This document shows positions 1 through 8,332 of a stretch of 64,000 nucleotides of DNA, one piece after another. Positions within the stretch are counted from its first letter, which is position 1; every line of letters begins with the position of its first letter. Under the pieces are notes generated by a model, which worked only from the letters and a program-made list of their open reading frames with translations, had not been told where the DNA came from and ran no database searches. The position numbers and the translations under genes were made by a program. The DNA comes from Cupriavidus yeoncheonensis (GTDB lineage: Bacteria > Pseudomonadota > Gammaproteobacteria > Burkholderiales > Burkholderiaceae): positions 62,001-126,000 of the forward strand of contig NZ_CAJPUY010000002.1 of NCBI RefSeq assembly GCF_905397275.1, read 5' to 3'.

Positions 1-715
1 AACAATCAGCCGTCGAAACAGCACCAGCAGCAAAGCTGCCTTCACAAGCCCGAAGCAGGTCGGGAGTAAAGTGATTGAATTCCTTGAGGATGGTCTTCAC
101 GCTGAAGCAGAACATCCCCGAGTTCCAAAGATGCGAGCCACCCGCAACGAGCGCCTCGGCGACGTCCAGCTTCGGCTTTTCGACGAACCGGACCACAGGA
201 TGAACGCCGTCCAATCCTCGCTTCGTATCGAACTCGATATAGCCATAGCCAGTCTCGGGAGCGGTCGGGCGAATACCGAACGTCACGATGCGCCCTTCGG
301 CCGCAGCCGCAGCCGCAGCATTCACTGCGGACTGGAACTGTTCGAGGTCTTCAATCAGGTGATCTGCAGGCAACACCAACATCACCGCATCCTCGCCGTG
401 ATGCTGCTTGACCCAGCATGCCGCCGATGCCACTGCCCCTGCCGTATTCCGGCCAAACGGCTCAAGCACAAACCCAAGCGGAATGCGATCCTCATTCACC
501 TCCTGGCACTCATCCCGAGTCAGGAAAAAAGTCTCCCGGTTTGTGACGACCACGACCTCTGGCACATCCTCAAACAAAGTCGCCCGCTTGAAAGTCTTCT
601 GGAGCAGACTTTCCCCATCCGCAAGCTTCAGCAGCGGCTTGGGGAACGCCTCACGGGAAACCGGCCACAGCCTGGTTCCTGCCCCACCGGAGATAATGAC
701 TGGAATGATTTGCAT
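1..715 (-). CDS. manC: mannose-1-phosphate guanylyltransferase (GDP-mannose pyrophosphorylase), C-terminal part beyond window
   Basis: Makes GDP-mannose from mannose-1-phosphate and GTP for surface polysaccharide. The frame is open from an ATG at 715 to the left edge (238 codons), so only the N-terminal half of a protein that is usually about 470 residues is present. The nucleotidyltransferase signature GGAGTRLWPVSR lies at residues 10-21, FPKP at 24-27, EPFGRNTA at 85-92 and LPADH at 115-119. A purine-rich AAGAGAAG precedes the ATG. TRLWP and the EPxGRNTA box favour the ManC type over GalU or RfbA. It lies on the same strand as the rhamnose genes but about 970 bp away, so it probably has its own promoter. 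Whether the C-terminal isomerase-type domain is present cannot be seen. Confidence 0.93.
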   Translation of the reverse strand, partial: MQIIPVIISGGAGTRLWPVSREAFPKPLLKLADGESLLQKTFKRATLFEDVPEVVVVTNRETFFLTRDECQEVNEDRIPLGFVLEPFGRNTAGAVASAACWVKQHHGEDAVMLVLPADHLIEDLEQFQSAVNAAAAAAAEGRIVTFGIRPTAPETGYGYIEFDTKRGLDGVHPVVRFVEKPKLDVAEALVAGGSHLWNSGMFCFSVKTILKEFNHFTPDLLRACEGSFAAGAVSTADC

Positions 716-1687
716 GTTTGACCGCTTCTCTTGGCTTAGTCGCGAATTGTAACGGAGCGCTCCAGCCCCCCTGTAATAGCCGTGTAAATTTGTCTTGCCA
801 GCTGTAAGGTTCGGCGCAAGCCGACCATCTGTACTTGCCAAGAGCACGCCGTACTGCTAGCACACAAATTTGAAACCGATCCCACCATCTAAAGACCCAA
901 ACCGCTGCAACAAGCGACGCGAGCTTCACTCAACCGGGAGTGTAATTGTGAATTATGCATCACAAATAACAACTCCTACCGATACACGTGCTTACAGAAT
1001 CGGGGGAATGCGGGAGTTCAGCAAGAGCCGTTCCTGTCACCAATCGTGTAGCCCGCCAGCACAGCCGGGCGGAATTGCCTTTCACGATCAGTGTGCAAGG
1101 CTCGCGCTCTTGTCCCCGCCACATCCATTGGCACCATCACCATGTATGTGTATGCCGTTTGACGACAATTACATGAGGGCAGACTGCTCCACATCAACTA
1201 GCTCTAGAGCAGAGGGGTGGCGACTTTGCAGAGCAATCCTGCATGCGCTGACAAGACCAAGGGCCTGTGCACCAAGCGTTCAGACATCCAAAACGTGGTG
1301 CAGCCCAAGTCATCTAGCCGGCCCGATGGTCGGCTGTTGGCGCGAACCCAGTATTTTGGACGAACCTGCTCAAAGAAAGCAACCGCTTGCTCCAAGATGC
1401 GTCCTTGTCTGCCCGCAATAAGGGGGGCGATCACGAAGCTGCCACGCGGCTAGTTGTCCAGGCGAGACACACGGAGCCGCGAGGACCTTGAGGCCCTGGC
1501 CTGCCATCCGACGAATGGCGCAGCACTAGTGCAATGCCCAGCCAGACCATGCGCACCGGTTGCAGTTGTCGTAGACAACTGGTTGTGGGCCAACGTCCTG
1601 CACACTTGGCCACTTTCTTGCCGGTAACTTGTATCGAGCAAGTGTCGAGTTACCTGCGTTCCCCATTCCACCGCGCGACTTCCTAGG
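716..1687. other. gene-poor intergenic region with inverted repeats
   Basis: No convincing gene is seen on either strand over about 970 bp. Short open frames here carry no recognisable motif and look unlike neighbouring proteins. The stretch around 940-990 is AT-rich. Several inverted repeats cluster at 1563-1654, just past the rfbC stop. The manC leader occupies the low-coordinate end. Degenerate remains of a lost gene are possible, but I could not identify any. Confidence 0.5.
1563..1654. repeat. cluster of short inverted repeats downstream of rfbC
   Basis: CAGTTGTC (1563-1570) and GACAACTG (1574-1581) form a perfect 8-bp inverted repeat with a 3-base spacer. GGTAACT (1623-1629) pairs with AGTTACC (1648-1654). 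Inside that, ACTTG (1627-1631) pairs with CAAGT (1639-1643), so the two foldings compete. There is no T-run, so a standard intrinsic terminator for rfbC is not evident. A protein-binding site or an imperfect terminator are both possible. Confidence 0.4.
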
Positions 1688-2239
1688 TCACGCAAAGACT
1701 TCCGCCTCTGCCAACCGCCTGCCTGCTGCATCCTTGGCAGCAAGGACTGGCTGACCTTCAGTAGGCCATTCGATGCCAATCGTCTCATCACTCCAAAGAA
1801 GGCTGCGCTCATGCTCCGGGTACCAATAGTCAGTCGTCTTGTAGAGAAACTCCGCTGACTCGGAGAGGACTACGAAACCATGCGCAAACCCCTCAGGTAC
1901 CCAAAGCTGTTTCTTGTTGTCAGCGCTCAGCCTCACACCGACCCATTGTCCAAATGTCGGCGACGATCGGCGCAGATCTACGGCAACATCAAAGACTTCG
2001 CCTGACACAACACGCACGAGCTTCCCCTGAGAATGCTGGATCTGATAATGGAGGCCGCGGAGCACATTCTTCGCCGAACGGGAATGGTTGTCCTGAACAA
2101 ACTCGGGCCGCAGCCCAGTGGCCGTCTCGAAGTCCCTGGCATTGAAGCTTTCAAGAAAGAATCCACGGTCGTCGCCGAACACCTTCGGCTCAAGAACCAT
2201 TACGCCATCAAGCTTCGTGGCTGTTACCGTCAATTTCAT
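1688..2239 (-). CDS. rfbC: dTDP-4-dehydrorhamnose 3,5-epimerase
   Basis: Third enzyme of dTDP-L-rhamnose synthesis; epimerises C3 and C5 of dTDP-4-keto-6-deoxyglucose. The cupin-type sequence shows RGLHYQ at residues 61-66, which includes the catalytic His64, then QGKLVRV and DVAVDLRRSSPTFG near 84-97, and FLYKTTDYWYPEHE. I chose the ATG at 2239 (183 residues), which matches family length and follows GAGGGGCC. The frame stays open further upstream, but that extension would run into rfbA and has no family similarity. It lies 14 bp after rfbA as the last gene of the rfbBDAC operon. Confidence 0.96.
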   Translation of the reverse strand: MKLTVTATKLDGVMVLEPKVFGDDRGFFLESFNARDFETATGLRPEFVQDNHSRSAKNVLRGLHYQIQHSQGKLVRVVSGEVFDVAVDLRRSSPTFGQWVGVRLSADNKKQLWVPEGFAHGFVVLSESAEFLYKTTDYWYPEHERSLLWSDETIGIEWPTEGQPVLAAKDAAGRRLAEAEVFA

Positions 2240-2253
2240 TGTTTCGGCCCCTC

Positions 2254-3132
2254 TTACCGAATGCCGTCCAGGAGAAGGCGCTGCAGGTATTGCCCATACG
2301 AATTCTTGGCCAAAGAAGCCGCCAACTTGGCCACCTGCTCGGCACTGATCCACTTGCTTCGATAGGCAATTTCCTCCGGACACGCGACCATCAGTCCCTG
2401 GCGCTTTTGCAGCGTTGCGATGAAGCTCGCGGCATCGAGCAACGAGTCATGCGTACCCGTGTCCAGCCATGCATAGCCGCGGCCCATGATTTCGACATTC
2501 AGGCTGGACATCTCGAGATACCGCTTGTTGACATCGGTGATCTCAAGTTCGCCACGGCCTGACGGCCTGATATCAGCGGCAATGTCGCAGACCTGGTTAT
2601 CGTAAAAATACAGCCCCGTCACTGCGTAGTTCGAACGCGGCTTGACCGGCTTCTCTTCCAGAGATACGGCTCGAAATCGCTCATCAAACTCCACAACGCC
2701 ATAGCGCTCCGGATCCTGGACGTGGTACGCAAAGACCGTAGCCCCCTGCTCTTGCTCCGCGGAACGTGTAAGCTGGCTAACCAGATCGTGCCCGAAGAAC
2801 AGGTTGTCCCCAAGGATCAGAGTGCTCGGGTCATTGCCAACAAATTCACGGCCAATGATGAACGCCTGGGCTAGTCCATCAGGCGATGGCTGCACAGCAT
2901 ATTGGAGGTTCAGCCCCCACTTGCTGCCGTCCCCCAGCATCTCGGAAAAGCGCGGCGTGTCTTCGGGCGTGGAGATGACCAGGATGTCCCGGATCCCCGT
3001 CAGCATCAGCGTGGACAACGGATAGTAGATCATCGGCTTGTCATACACTGGCAGCAGCTGTTTGGAAACAGACCGCGTGATCGGGTAAAGCCGAGTGCCG
3101 GATCCACCGGCCAGGATAATTCCTTTACGCAT
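2254..3132 (-). CDS. rfbA: glucose-1-phosphate thymidylyltransferase
   Basis: Makes dTDP-glucose from glucose-1-phosphate and dTTP, the entry step to dTDP-L-rhamnose. The 292-residue length is typical. The nucleotide-binding signature GGSGTRLYP lies at residues 9-17 and [10 protein letters not shown] at 24-33. Further family features are [16 protein letters not shown] and the [10 protein letters not shown] region. It starts 11 bp after the rfbD stop, so it is very likely co-transcribed with it. Expected to act as a cytoplasmic tetramer and to be feedback-inhibited by dTDP-rhamnose, as is known for the family. Confidence 0.97.
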   Translation of the reverse strand: MRKGIILAGGSGTRLYPITRSVSKQLLPVYDKPMIYYPLSTLMLTGIRDILVISTPEDTPRFSEMLGDGSKWGLNLQYAVQPSPDGLAQAFIIGREFVGNDPSTLILGDNLFFGHDLVSQLTRSAEQEQGATVFAYHVQDPERYGVVEFDERFRAVSLEEKPVKPRSNYAVTGLYFYDNQVCDIAADIRPSGRGELEITDVNKRYLEMSSLNVEIMGRGYAWLDTGTHDSLLDAASFIATLQKRQGLMVACPEEIAYRSKWISAEQVAKLAASLAKNSYGQYLQRLLLDGIR

Positions 3133-3143
3133 GTCGACCCCTG

Positions 3144-4058
3144 TTATGGAAGGATCTGGTCCAGCAAATGGTGGACCCCCTGCTTCCAGTCCGGTAAGTA
3201 AATGCCGAAGGTTTGCCGCAGTCGCGTGGTATCCAGACGAGAGTTGGACGGTCGCGGCGCCGGCAGCGGATACGCCGTGGCAGGAATGGCTTCGATTTGT
3301 TCTGGATTGACCTTGAGTTCAGCGCCATGCGATTTTGCATAGCGAAGGACTTCCGTGGCATAGGCGTGCCAGGTTGTCTCACCGGCGGCTGCCAGATGAT
3401 AGATGCCGCCGGCAAAGGCGTTGCGGTCACCCGCCAGCCAGTGGCGAGCGACGATCTGGGCCGTGACGTCTGCAACAAGCGATGCGGTGGTGGGCGCACC
3501 AAACTGGTCGGCAATGACACGCAACTGGTCACGCTCCTTGCCCAGACGCAGCATGGTCTTGGCGAAGTTGCCGCCGTGCACACCGGCCACCCAGCATGTC
3601 CGCAGCACCAGCGCCTGCGCCCCCGAGCCAGCGATCGCCTGCTCGCCGGCCAGCTTGCTCCTGCCATATACGGACTGGGGATTGACCGCGTCCGTTTCGA
3701 TATAGGCGCCGTCCTTGGTACCGTCGAACACGTAGTCCGTCGAGTAATGCACCAGCAGACTGCCAAGCGCCTTCGCCTCTTCCGCCAGGATGCCGGCAGC
3801 AGCGCCGTTGATGGCAAAGGCCATTTCGGCGTCTGATTCGGCCCTGTCGACCGCGGTATATGCGGCAGGGTTGACGATCACATCGGGCCGATTCTCGCGT
3901 ATCACCTGGCGCACCACATCGGGATTTGTCAGGTCGCACGCGGCACGGTCCAGAGCCACCACGTGGCCGAGCGGCGCCAGACTGCGGCGCAGCTCGAATC
4001 CAACCTGCCCATTGCAGCCGGTGATAAGAAGCGTCGGCGCCTCCGGATTATGCTGCAT
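3144..4058 (-). CDS. rfbD: dTDP-4-dehydrorhamnose reductase
   Basis: Last step of dTDP-L-rhamnose synthesis: NAD(P)H-dependent reduction of the 4-keto group. It is a 304-residue short-chain dehydrogenase. The Rossmann motif TGCNGQVG is at residues 13-20, STDYVFDG at 106-113 and the catalytic YxxxK at Y131/K135. The start overlaps the end of rfbB by 11 bp, which indicates translational coupling. The order rfbB-rfbD-rfbA-rfbC is the classic arrangement in proteobacterial surface-polysaccharide loci. Confidence 0.96.
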   Translation of the reverse strand: MQHNPEAPTLLITGCNGQVGFELRRSLAPLGHVVALDRAACDLTNPDVVRQVIRENRPDVIVNPAAYTAVDRAESDAEMAFAINGAAAGILAEEAKALGSLLVHYSTDYVFDGTKDGAYIETDAVNPQSVYGRSKLAGEQAIAGSGAQALVLRTCWVAGVHGGNFAKTMLRLGKERDQLRVIADQFGAPTTASLVADVTAQIVARHWLAGDRNAFAGGIYHLAAAGETTWHAYATEVLRYAKSHGAELKVNPEQIEAIPATAYPLPAPRPSNSRLDTTRLRQTFGIYLPDWKQGVHHLLDQILP

Positions 4059-5112
4059 AGTGCTTCGCCACCCAGTTCCGATACTCGCCCGACATCACGT
4101 CCTGCACCCATGCGTGATTGTCCAGGTACCACTGCACGGTCTTGCGCAGCCCTGTCTCGAAGGTCTCGACAGGCTTCCAGCCCAGTTCGCGTTCCAGCTT
4201 GCGGGCGTCGATCGCGTAGCGGCGATCGTGGCCCGGCCGGTCTTTCACGAACTGGATCTGGTCGCGGTAAGAGCCACCGCTCTTCGGGTGGAGTTCATCC
4301 AGCAAGTCACACAGTGTGTGGACGACATCCAGGTTGGTCTTTTCATTCCAGCCACCCACGTTATAGGTCTCGCCTGGCCGTCCGCATGCCAGCACTTCTC
4401 GAATGGCGGAACAGTGATCGCCGACATACAGCCAGTCACGCACATTCAGGCCGTCGCCATAAACAGGCAACGGTTTGCCAGCCAGTGCATTGGCAATCGT
4501 CAGCGGGATCAGCTTCTCGGGGAAGTGGTAGGGCCCGTAGTTGTTCGAGCAGTTTGTGGTAAGGACCGGCAAACCATATGTGTGGTGGTACGCGCGAACC
4601 AGATGATCCGAGGCGGCCTTGGATGCCGAGTATGGGCTGTTAGGCGCGTACGGGGTCGTTTCCGAGAATTGCGGATCGTTCGCGTCCAGCGATCCGAACA
4701 CCTCGTCCGTGGATACGTGGAGGAAGCGGAATGCGGATTTGGGCGGTTCTTCCAGCGAACCCCAGTAAGCGCGAGCGGCCTCGAGCAATGTAAAGGTTCC
4801 GACAATATTCGTCTGAATAAACTCCCCGGGACCATGGATGGACCGATCAACATGGCTTTCCGCAGCAAGATGCACGACCGCCCGCGGCTGATATGTGGCG
4901 AACAGTCTGTCCAGCGCGCCACGATCGCAGATGTCCGTCTGCGAAAAGACGTGGCGACTGTCGCCCTCCAGCGATGACAGCGTCTTGCGATTGCCGGCAT
5001 AAGTCAGCTTATCTACATTGACAACGCCATCCGCCGCGCTATTGCGCAACCATGCCAAAACGAAATTGGCTCCGATGAATCCGGCGCCTCCGGTGACCAA
5101 AATATGCGGCAC
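4048..5112 (-). CDS. rfbB: dTDP-glucose 4,6-dehydratase
   Basis: Converts dTDP-glucose to dTDP-4-keto-6-deoxyglucose, using bound NAD. The Rossmann motif GGAGFIG is at residues 8-14; a [10 protein letters not shown] active-site segment and the [19 protein letters not shown] substrate-binding region follow. I place the start at a GTG at 5112, giving 354 residues (family usual about 350-360). It is preceded by AGGGAG at 6 bases, and the GGAGFIG motif falls near the N-terminus as expected. The frame stays open to 5385, but that extra 91-residue N-terminus has no family match. First gene of the rhamnose operon; divergent from apaH. Confidence 0.95.
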   Translation of the reverse strand: MPHILVTGGAGFIGANFVLAWLRNSAADGVVNVDKLTYAGNRKTLSSLEGDSRHVFSQTDICDRGALDRLFATYQPRAVVHLAAESHVDRSIHGPGEFIQTNIVGTFTLLEAARAYWGSLEEPPKSAFRFLHVSTDEVFGSLDANDPQFSETTPYAPNSPYSASKAASDHLVRAYHHTYGLPVLTTNCSNNYGPYHFPEKLIPLTIANALAGKPLPVYGDGLNVRDWLYVGDHCSAIREVLACGRPGETYNVGGWNEKTNLDVVHTLCDLLDELHPKSGGSYRDQIQFVKDRPGHDRRYAIDARKLERELGWKPVETFETGLRKTVQWYLDNHAWVQDVMSGEYRNWVAKHYAA

Positions 5113-5346
5113 GACGTGCTCCCTGCTTCGATATTCTCCGAAACCCGGCAAAAACCGACCGTCCACCATCTCCGTAACTGGAGCGCTAAGTGGGTGCAGA
5201 AGTCGAGGTATTCTATCGAACTCTATGTACTCGACGCCCTCGCACGGGCGTCGGTTTGTACGACGAGTAACAATCTCATTAGATTGGGGAATCTTCTCGA
5301 GAATTAGCCATGACTTCTCCTTCCTGCCCTCAGATGCGAACCTGAT

Positions 5347-6180
5347 GTGACTTTTAAAGCATATTTCGCCATAGGCGACCTCCAAGGGTGCTCCGGCTCC
5401 TTCGACCAGCTTCTTGCCAAGCTCCCCGCCGGCAGCGGCCTCCGCCTAGTCGGCGACCTCATCAACCGCGGCCCCGCCTCCCTCCAGACCCTGCGCACCG
5501 TGCGCGGACTCGGCGCACGCGCCGAAACCGTCCTGGGCAACCACGACATCCACGCCTTGGCCGCGGCCGCAGGCCTCCGCAAGAACGGCAAATCCGACAC
5601 CCTGCAGGACATCCTGATCGCCCCCGACCGTGAGGACTTGCTCACCTGGCTGCGCCACCGCCCCCTCGCCCTGCTTGAAGACGGCTTCCTCATGGTCCAC
5701 GCCGGCGTCCTCCCCCAATGGTCCGCCGAGCAAGTCATCGACCTCGCCCACGAAGTCGAAGAACAGCTGCAAGGCCCCAACTGGCAAGACTTCCTGGCCG
5801 ACATCTTCGGCAATGCTGCCGACCGCTGGCATGACGGCCTTCGAGGCGTCGAGCGTCACCGGGTGGTCATCAACGCCCTGACGCGGCTGCGCTATTGCAC
5901 CGCCGACGGCGTGATGGACTTCAAGACCAAGGAAGGGCTGGGCAAGGCCCCGGCCGGCTTCATGCCATGGTTCGACGTGCCGGCACGCCGCACGGAGAAT
6001 GTCACCGTGGTATGTGGGCACTGGTCGACACTCGGCCTGGTGATGCGACCGAACCTGATGGCGCTCGATACCGGCTGTGTCTGGGGTGGCAAGCTTACCG
6101 CTGCGCGGCTGGCAGCGGATCCTGCCGCGCGGACGCTCATCCAGGTGGAATGCCCGCAATATTGTGATCCGCTAGCCTGA
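5347..6180 (+). CDS. apaH: symmetrical bis(5'-nucleosyl)-tetraphosphatase (diadenosine tetraphosphatase)
   Basis: Hydrolyses Ap4A to two ADP and can also affect decapping of Np4-capped RNAs. It is a 277-residue metallophosphoesterase: GDLQG at residues 10-14, GDLINRGP at 36-43, LGNHD at 63-67, then [11 protein letters not shown]-like and CGHWSTLG segments that supply further metal ligands. The start used is a GTG at 5347 with a weak upstream ribosome site. It is chosen because the GDLQG motif follows at family-like distance. Divergent from rfbB across a 234-bp promoter region, and convergent with plsC. Confidence 0.95.
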   Translation: MTFKAYFAIGDLQGCSGSFDQLLAKLPAGSGLRLVGDLINRGPASLQTLRTVRGLGARAETVLGNHDIHALAAAAGLRKNGKSDTLQDILIAPDREDLLTWLRHRPLALLEDGFLMVHAGVLPQWSAEQVIDLAHEVEEQLQGPNWQDFLADIFGNAADRWHDGLRGVERHRVVINALTRLRYCTADGVMDFKTKEGLGKAPAGFMPWFDVPARRTENVTVVCGHWSTLGLVMRPNLMALDTGCVWGGKLTAARLAADPAARTLIQVECPQYCDPLA

Positions 6181-6182
6181 TC

Positions 6183-6213
6183 CTGTCGTCCCCGCCATGG
6201 CAGGGGACGACAG
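6183..6213. terminator. strong hairpin between convergent apaH and plsC
   Basis: CTGTCGTCCCC (6183-6193) pairs perfectly with GGGGACGACAG (6203-6213) around a 9-base loop. It lies 3 bp past the apaH stop and 7 bp before the plsC stop on the other strand. There is no clear T-run, so it may be a bidirectional RNA-end stabiliser or a weak terminator, not a canonical intrinsic terminator. Confidence 0.55.
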
Positions 6214-6219
6214 TTGAAC

Positions 6220-7041
6220 TCAGCTCATGGCAGTGGGAGCTGGCTCGCTGGGTTCGCCCGAATCTTCCTGACTGCGCCGCACCGCGGCAGCAGCGGCAAC
6301 TTCGTGTGCGCCCTGCTTCAGGTGAACGACCACTTCGCGCGCAGCGCCCGCCAGTTCGCGGCGACTGTCAGATGTGGGATGAAGCAGCGGTCCGATCGCA
6401 AGCCGTGCCTTGATGCGCGGCGCCTTCAGGATAGCGTTCAGGCAATCAAGCAAGCTCAGGTCACCAATGTAGGCCGGCGCCAGCGTCGGCCTGCCGGTCG
6501 CAGCATCCACATAGCTGAGTCCGAGCGGCAGCACCGGCAGTCCGCCCGAGATCGGCGCCTGCATCAGGTTGGCGTGAAACGGCAGCACATCGCTGCCGTC
6601 CGTCGTCGTGCCCTCCGGGAACACGCCGACGAGGTCGCCCTGCAGCATCACATCGGTAATGTCATGCAGCACGCGATGGGCATCGCGCTTGCGTGCGCGT
6701 TCGATGAACAGCGTGCCGGTCTTCTCGCACAGCCAGCCGATGACGGGCCAGCTACGGATCTCCGATTTGGCGACAAAGCGCACCGGCCGCCAGCTGTGAA
6801 TCACATAGATGTCCAGCCACGAAATGTGGTTGGAAACCACAAGCGCGCCCTGGCTGCCGCCGTGCGTCGGCAGTTCACCGGCGATTTCGAGCTCGATCCC
6901 GCAAATCCGCAGCAGACGGCGCGACCAGCGCCGGATGTGCCATTCGCGTGAACGCACGCCCAGCCAGGGGAACAGCACCGCACACGTCAGCAACCCCCGC
7001 ACCAGGTGCAGCACCAGCGCAGTCTTGCGCAGCCAGACCAT
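6220..7041 (-). CDS. plsC: 1-acyl-sn-glycerol-3-phosphate acyltransferase
   Basis: Transfers an acyl chain to lysophosphatidic acid, giving phosphatidic acid at the inner membrane. The acyltransferase box NHISWLD (His72 and Asp77, HX4D) and FPEGTTTDG are clear, and a hydrophobic N-terminus (about 8-27) suggests membrane anchoring. I chose the ATG at 7041 (273 residues), 7 bp after the pyrC' stop. A longer frame starts at a TTG inside pyrC' and is less likely. There is no strong ribosome site, so translation is probably coupled to pyrC'. It is the distal gene of the pyr operon. An ornithine-lipid acyltransferase (OlsA-like) cannot be excluded by motif. Confidence 0.88.
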   Translation of the reverse strand: MVWLRKTALVLHLVRGLLTCAVLFPWLGVRSREWHIRRWSRRLLRICGIELEIAGELPTHGGSQGALVVSNHISWLDIYVIHSWRPVRFVAKSEIRSWPVIGWLCEKTGTLFIERARKRDAHRVLHDITDVMLQGDLVGVFPEGTTTDGSDVLPFHANLMQAPISGGLPVLPLGLSYVDAATGRPTLAPAYIGDLSLLDCLNAILKAPRIKARLAIGPLLHPTSDSRRELAGAAREVVVHLKQGAHEVAAAAAVRRSQEDSGEPSEPAPTAMS

Positions 7042-7048
7042 GCGCGTG

Positions 7049-8332
7049 TCAGTGATGGTTGTGGTTGCCGTGAACGACCTGGCCACCAACCACCGTCATG
7101 CGCACCCTGCCCTCCATCTCATAGCCCAGCCACGGCGAGTTCTTGCCCTGGCTCTTGATGGACTGGCGCTCGACCTTCCAGACTTCCTTCGGATCGAATA
7201 CACAGATGTCGGCAACCGCGCCCATTGCCAGAGTGCCGGCCTTCAGGCCTGCCACGCGCGCGGGCTCGGAGGTGATGCGGGCAAGGGCCTTCTGCAGCGG
7301 CACTTTATGCTCGCTTGCCCAGCGCAGCGTCAGCGGCAGCAGCAGTTCCAGGCCGATGGCACCCGGCGTGGCTTCGTCAAACGGCAGCAGCTTCTCGTCA
7401 TCATCCACCGGCGTGTGGTCCGAGCATAGCGCGTCGATGGTGCCATCGGCCAGCGCGGCGACGATGGCATCGCGGTCGCGCGCGCCGCGCAGCGGCGGCG
7501 AGAAACGCATCTGCGAGTTGAAATAGCCGATGTCCACGTCGGTCAGCGAGACGTGGTGGATGTTGACGTCGCATGTCACCGGCAGGCCCTCGAGCTTAGC
7601 TTGGCGGACCAGTTCCAGCCCCGCTGCCGACGACAGGCGGCAAAGATGGACGCGGGCGCCGGTCGAGCGAATCAGATCGAAGATGGTATGCAGGCGCACC
7701 GTCTCGGCGATCACGGACACGCCCGACAACCCCAGGCGCGACGCCACCGCGCCACTCGCGGCCACGCCGCCCCCGAGGAACGGATCTTCCGGGCGCAGCC
7801 ACACGGTGAAGCCGAAGGTCTGCGCGTACTGCAGTGCGCGCAGCAGCACCTGCGTGTTGCGCACGGGCGCCTCGGCCTGACTGAAGCCGACGCACCCGGC
7901 TTCAGTCAGCTGGTTCATCTCGGTCAGCACTTCGCCCTTCAGGCCCTGCGTCAGCGCGCCCAGCGGGTAGACGTGGGTCTGGTTCAGCGTACGGGCGCGG
8001 AACTTGAGCATCTCTACTAGTCCCGGCTCGTCGAGCACGGGGTCAGTGTCAGGCGGGCAAAGCAGGCTGGTCACGCCACCGGCGGCCGCGGCGGCCACTT
8101 CGGATTCGAGCGTGGCCCTGTGTTCGGACCCGGGCTCGCGCAGCCGGGCAGACAGGTCGACCAGACCCGGGCACACGATCAGGCCCTGGGCATCGATGGT
8201 CTTGTTGGCGGTGAAGTCCGCCGGCGCGCTGCCAACACCGACGATCTTGCCGGCGGCAATATAAAGGTCCTGCTGGACGTCGAGGTTCGCAGCCGGGTCG
8301 ATCAGGCGGCCGCCCTGGATTTGAATTTTCAT
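7049..8332 (-). CDS. pyrC': dihydroorotase-like PyrC' (probably inactive partner of aspartate carbamoyltransferase)
   Basis: A 427-residue class I dihydroorotase homologue located downstream of pyrB. Active dihydroorotases carry a metal-binding HxH in the segment VDxHxHLREPG. Here the segment reads VDLSARLREPG, with Ser61 and Arg63 replacing both histidines. The later position normally read as HLSS has Arg (CRLSS). The downstream NIHH and CSDHTP segments remain. This loss of ligands is the hallmark of PyrC' (PyrX) in Pseudomonas-type pyrBC' operons, where the protein assembles with and stabilises PyrB without catalysing the reaction. A true dihydroorotase is then expected elsewhere in the genome. 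The start ATG at 8332 shares its A with the iscB stop TGA. Confidence 0.88.
   Translation of the reverse strand: MKIQIQGGRLIDPAANLDVQQDLYIAAGKIVGVGSAPADFTANKTIDAQGLIVCPGLVDLSARLREPGSEHRATLESEVAAAAAGGVTSLLCPPDTDPVLDEPGLVEMLKFRARTLNQTHVYPLGALTQGLKGEVLTEMNQLTEAGCVGFSQAEAPVRNTQVLLRALQYAQTFGFTVWLRPEDPFLGGGVAASGAVASRLGLSGVSVIAETVRLHTIFDLIRSTGARVHLCRLSSAAGLELVRQAKLEGLPVTCDVNIHHVSLTDVDIGYFNSQMRFSPPLRGARDRDAIVAALADGTIDALCSDHTPVDDDEKLLPFDEATPGAIGLELLLPLTLRWASEHKVPLQKALARITSEPARVAGLKAGTLAMGAVADICVFDPKEVWKVERQSIKSQGKNSPWLGYEMEGRVRMTVVGGQVVHGNHNHH

Noticed and set aside
71-752. Plus-strand frames near the left edge
   Set aside because: They are antisense to manC, whose minus-strand frame is open to the window edge and has clear nucleotidyltransferase motifs.
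1204-1812. Small frames between manC and rfbC as transposase remnants
   Set aside because: No catalytic motif or familiar transposase segment could be recognised in any frame.
4048-5385. A longer rfbB starting at 5385
   Set aside because: The additional 91 residues have no similarity to the family and no good ribosome site. The GTG at 5112 has AGGGAG at correct spacing and yields normal length.
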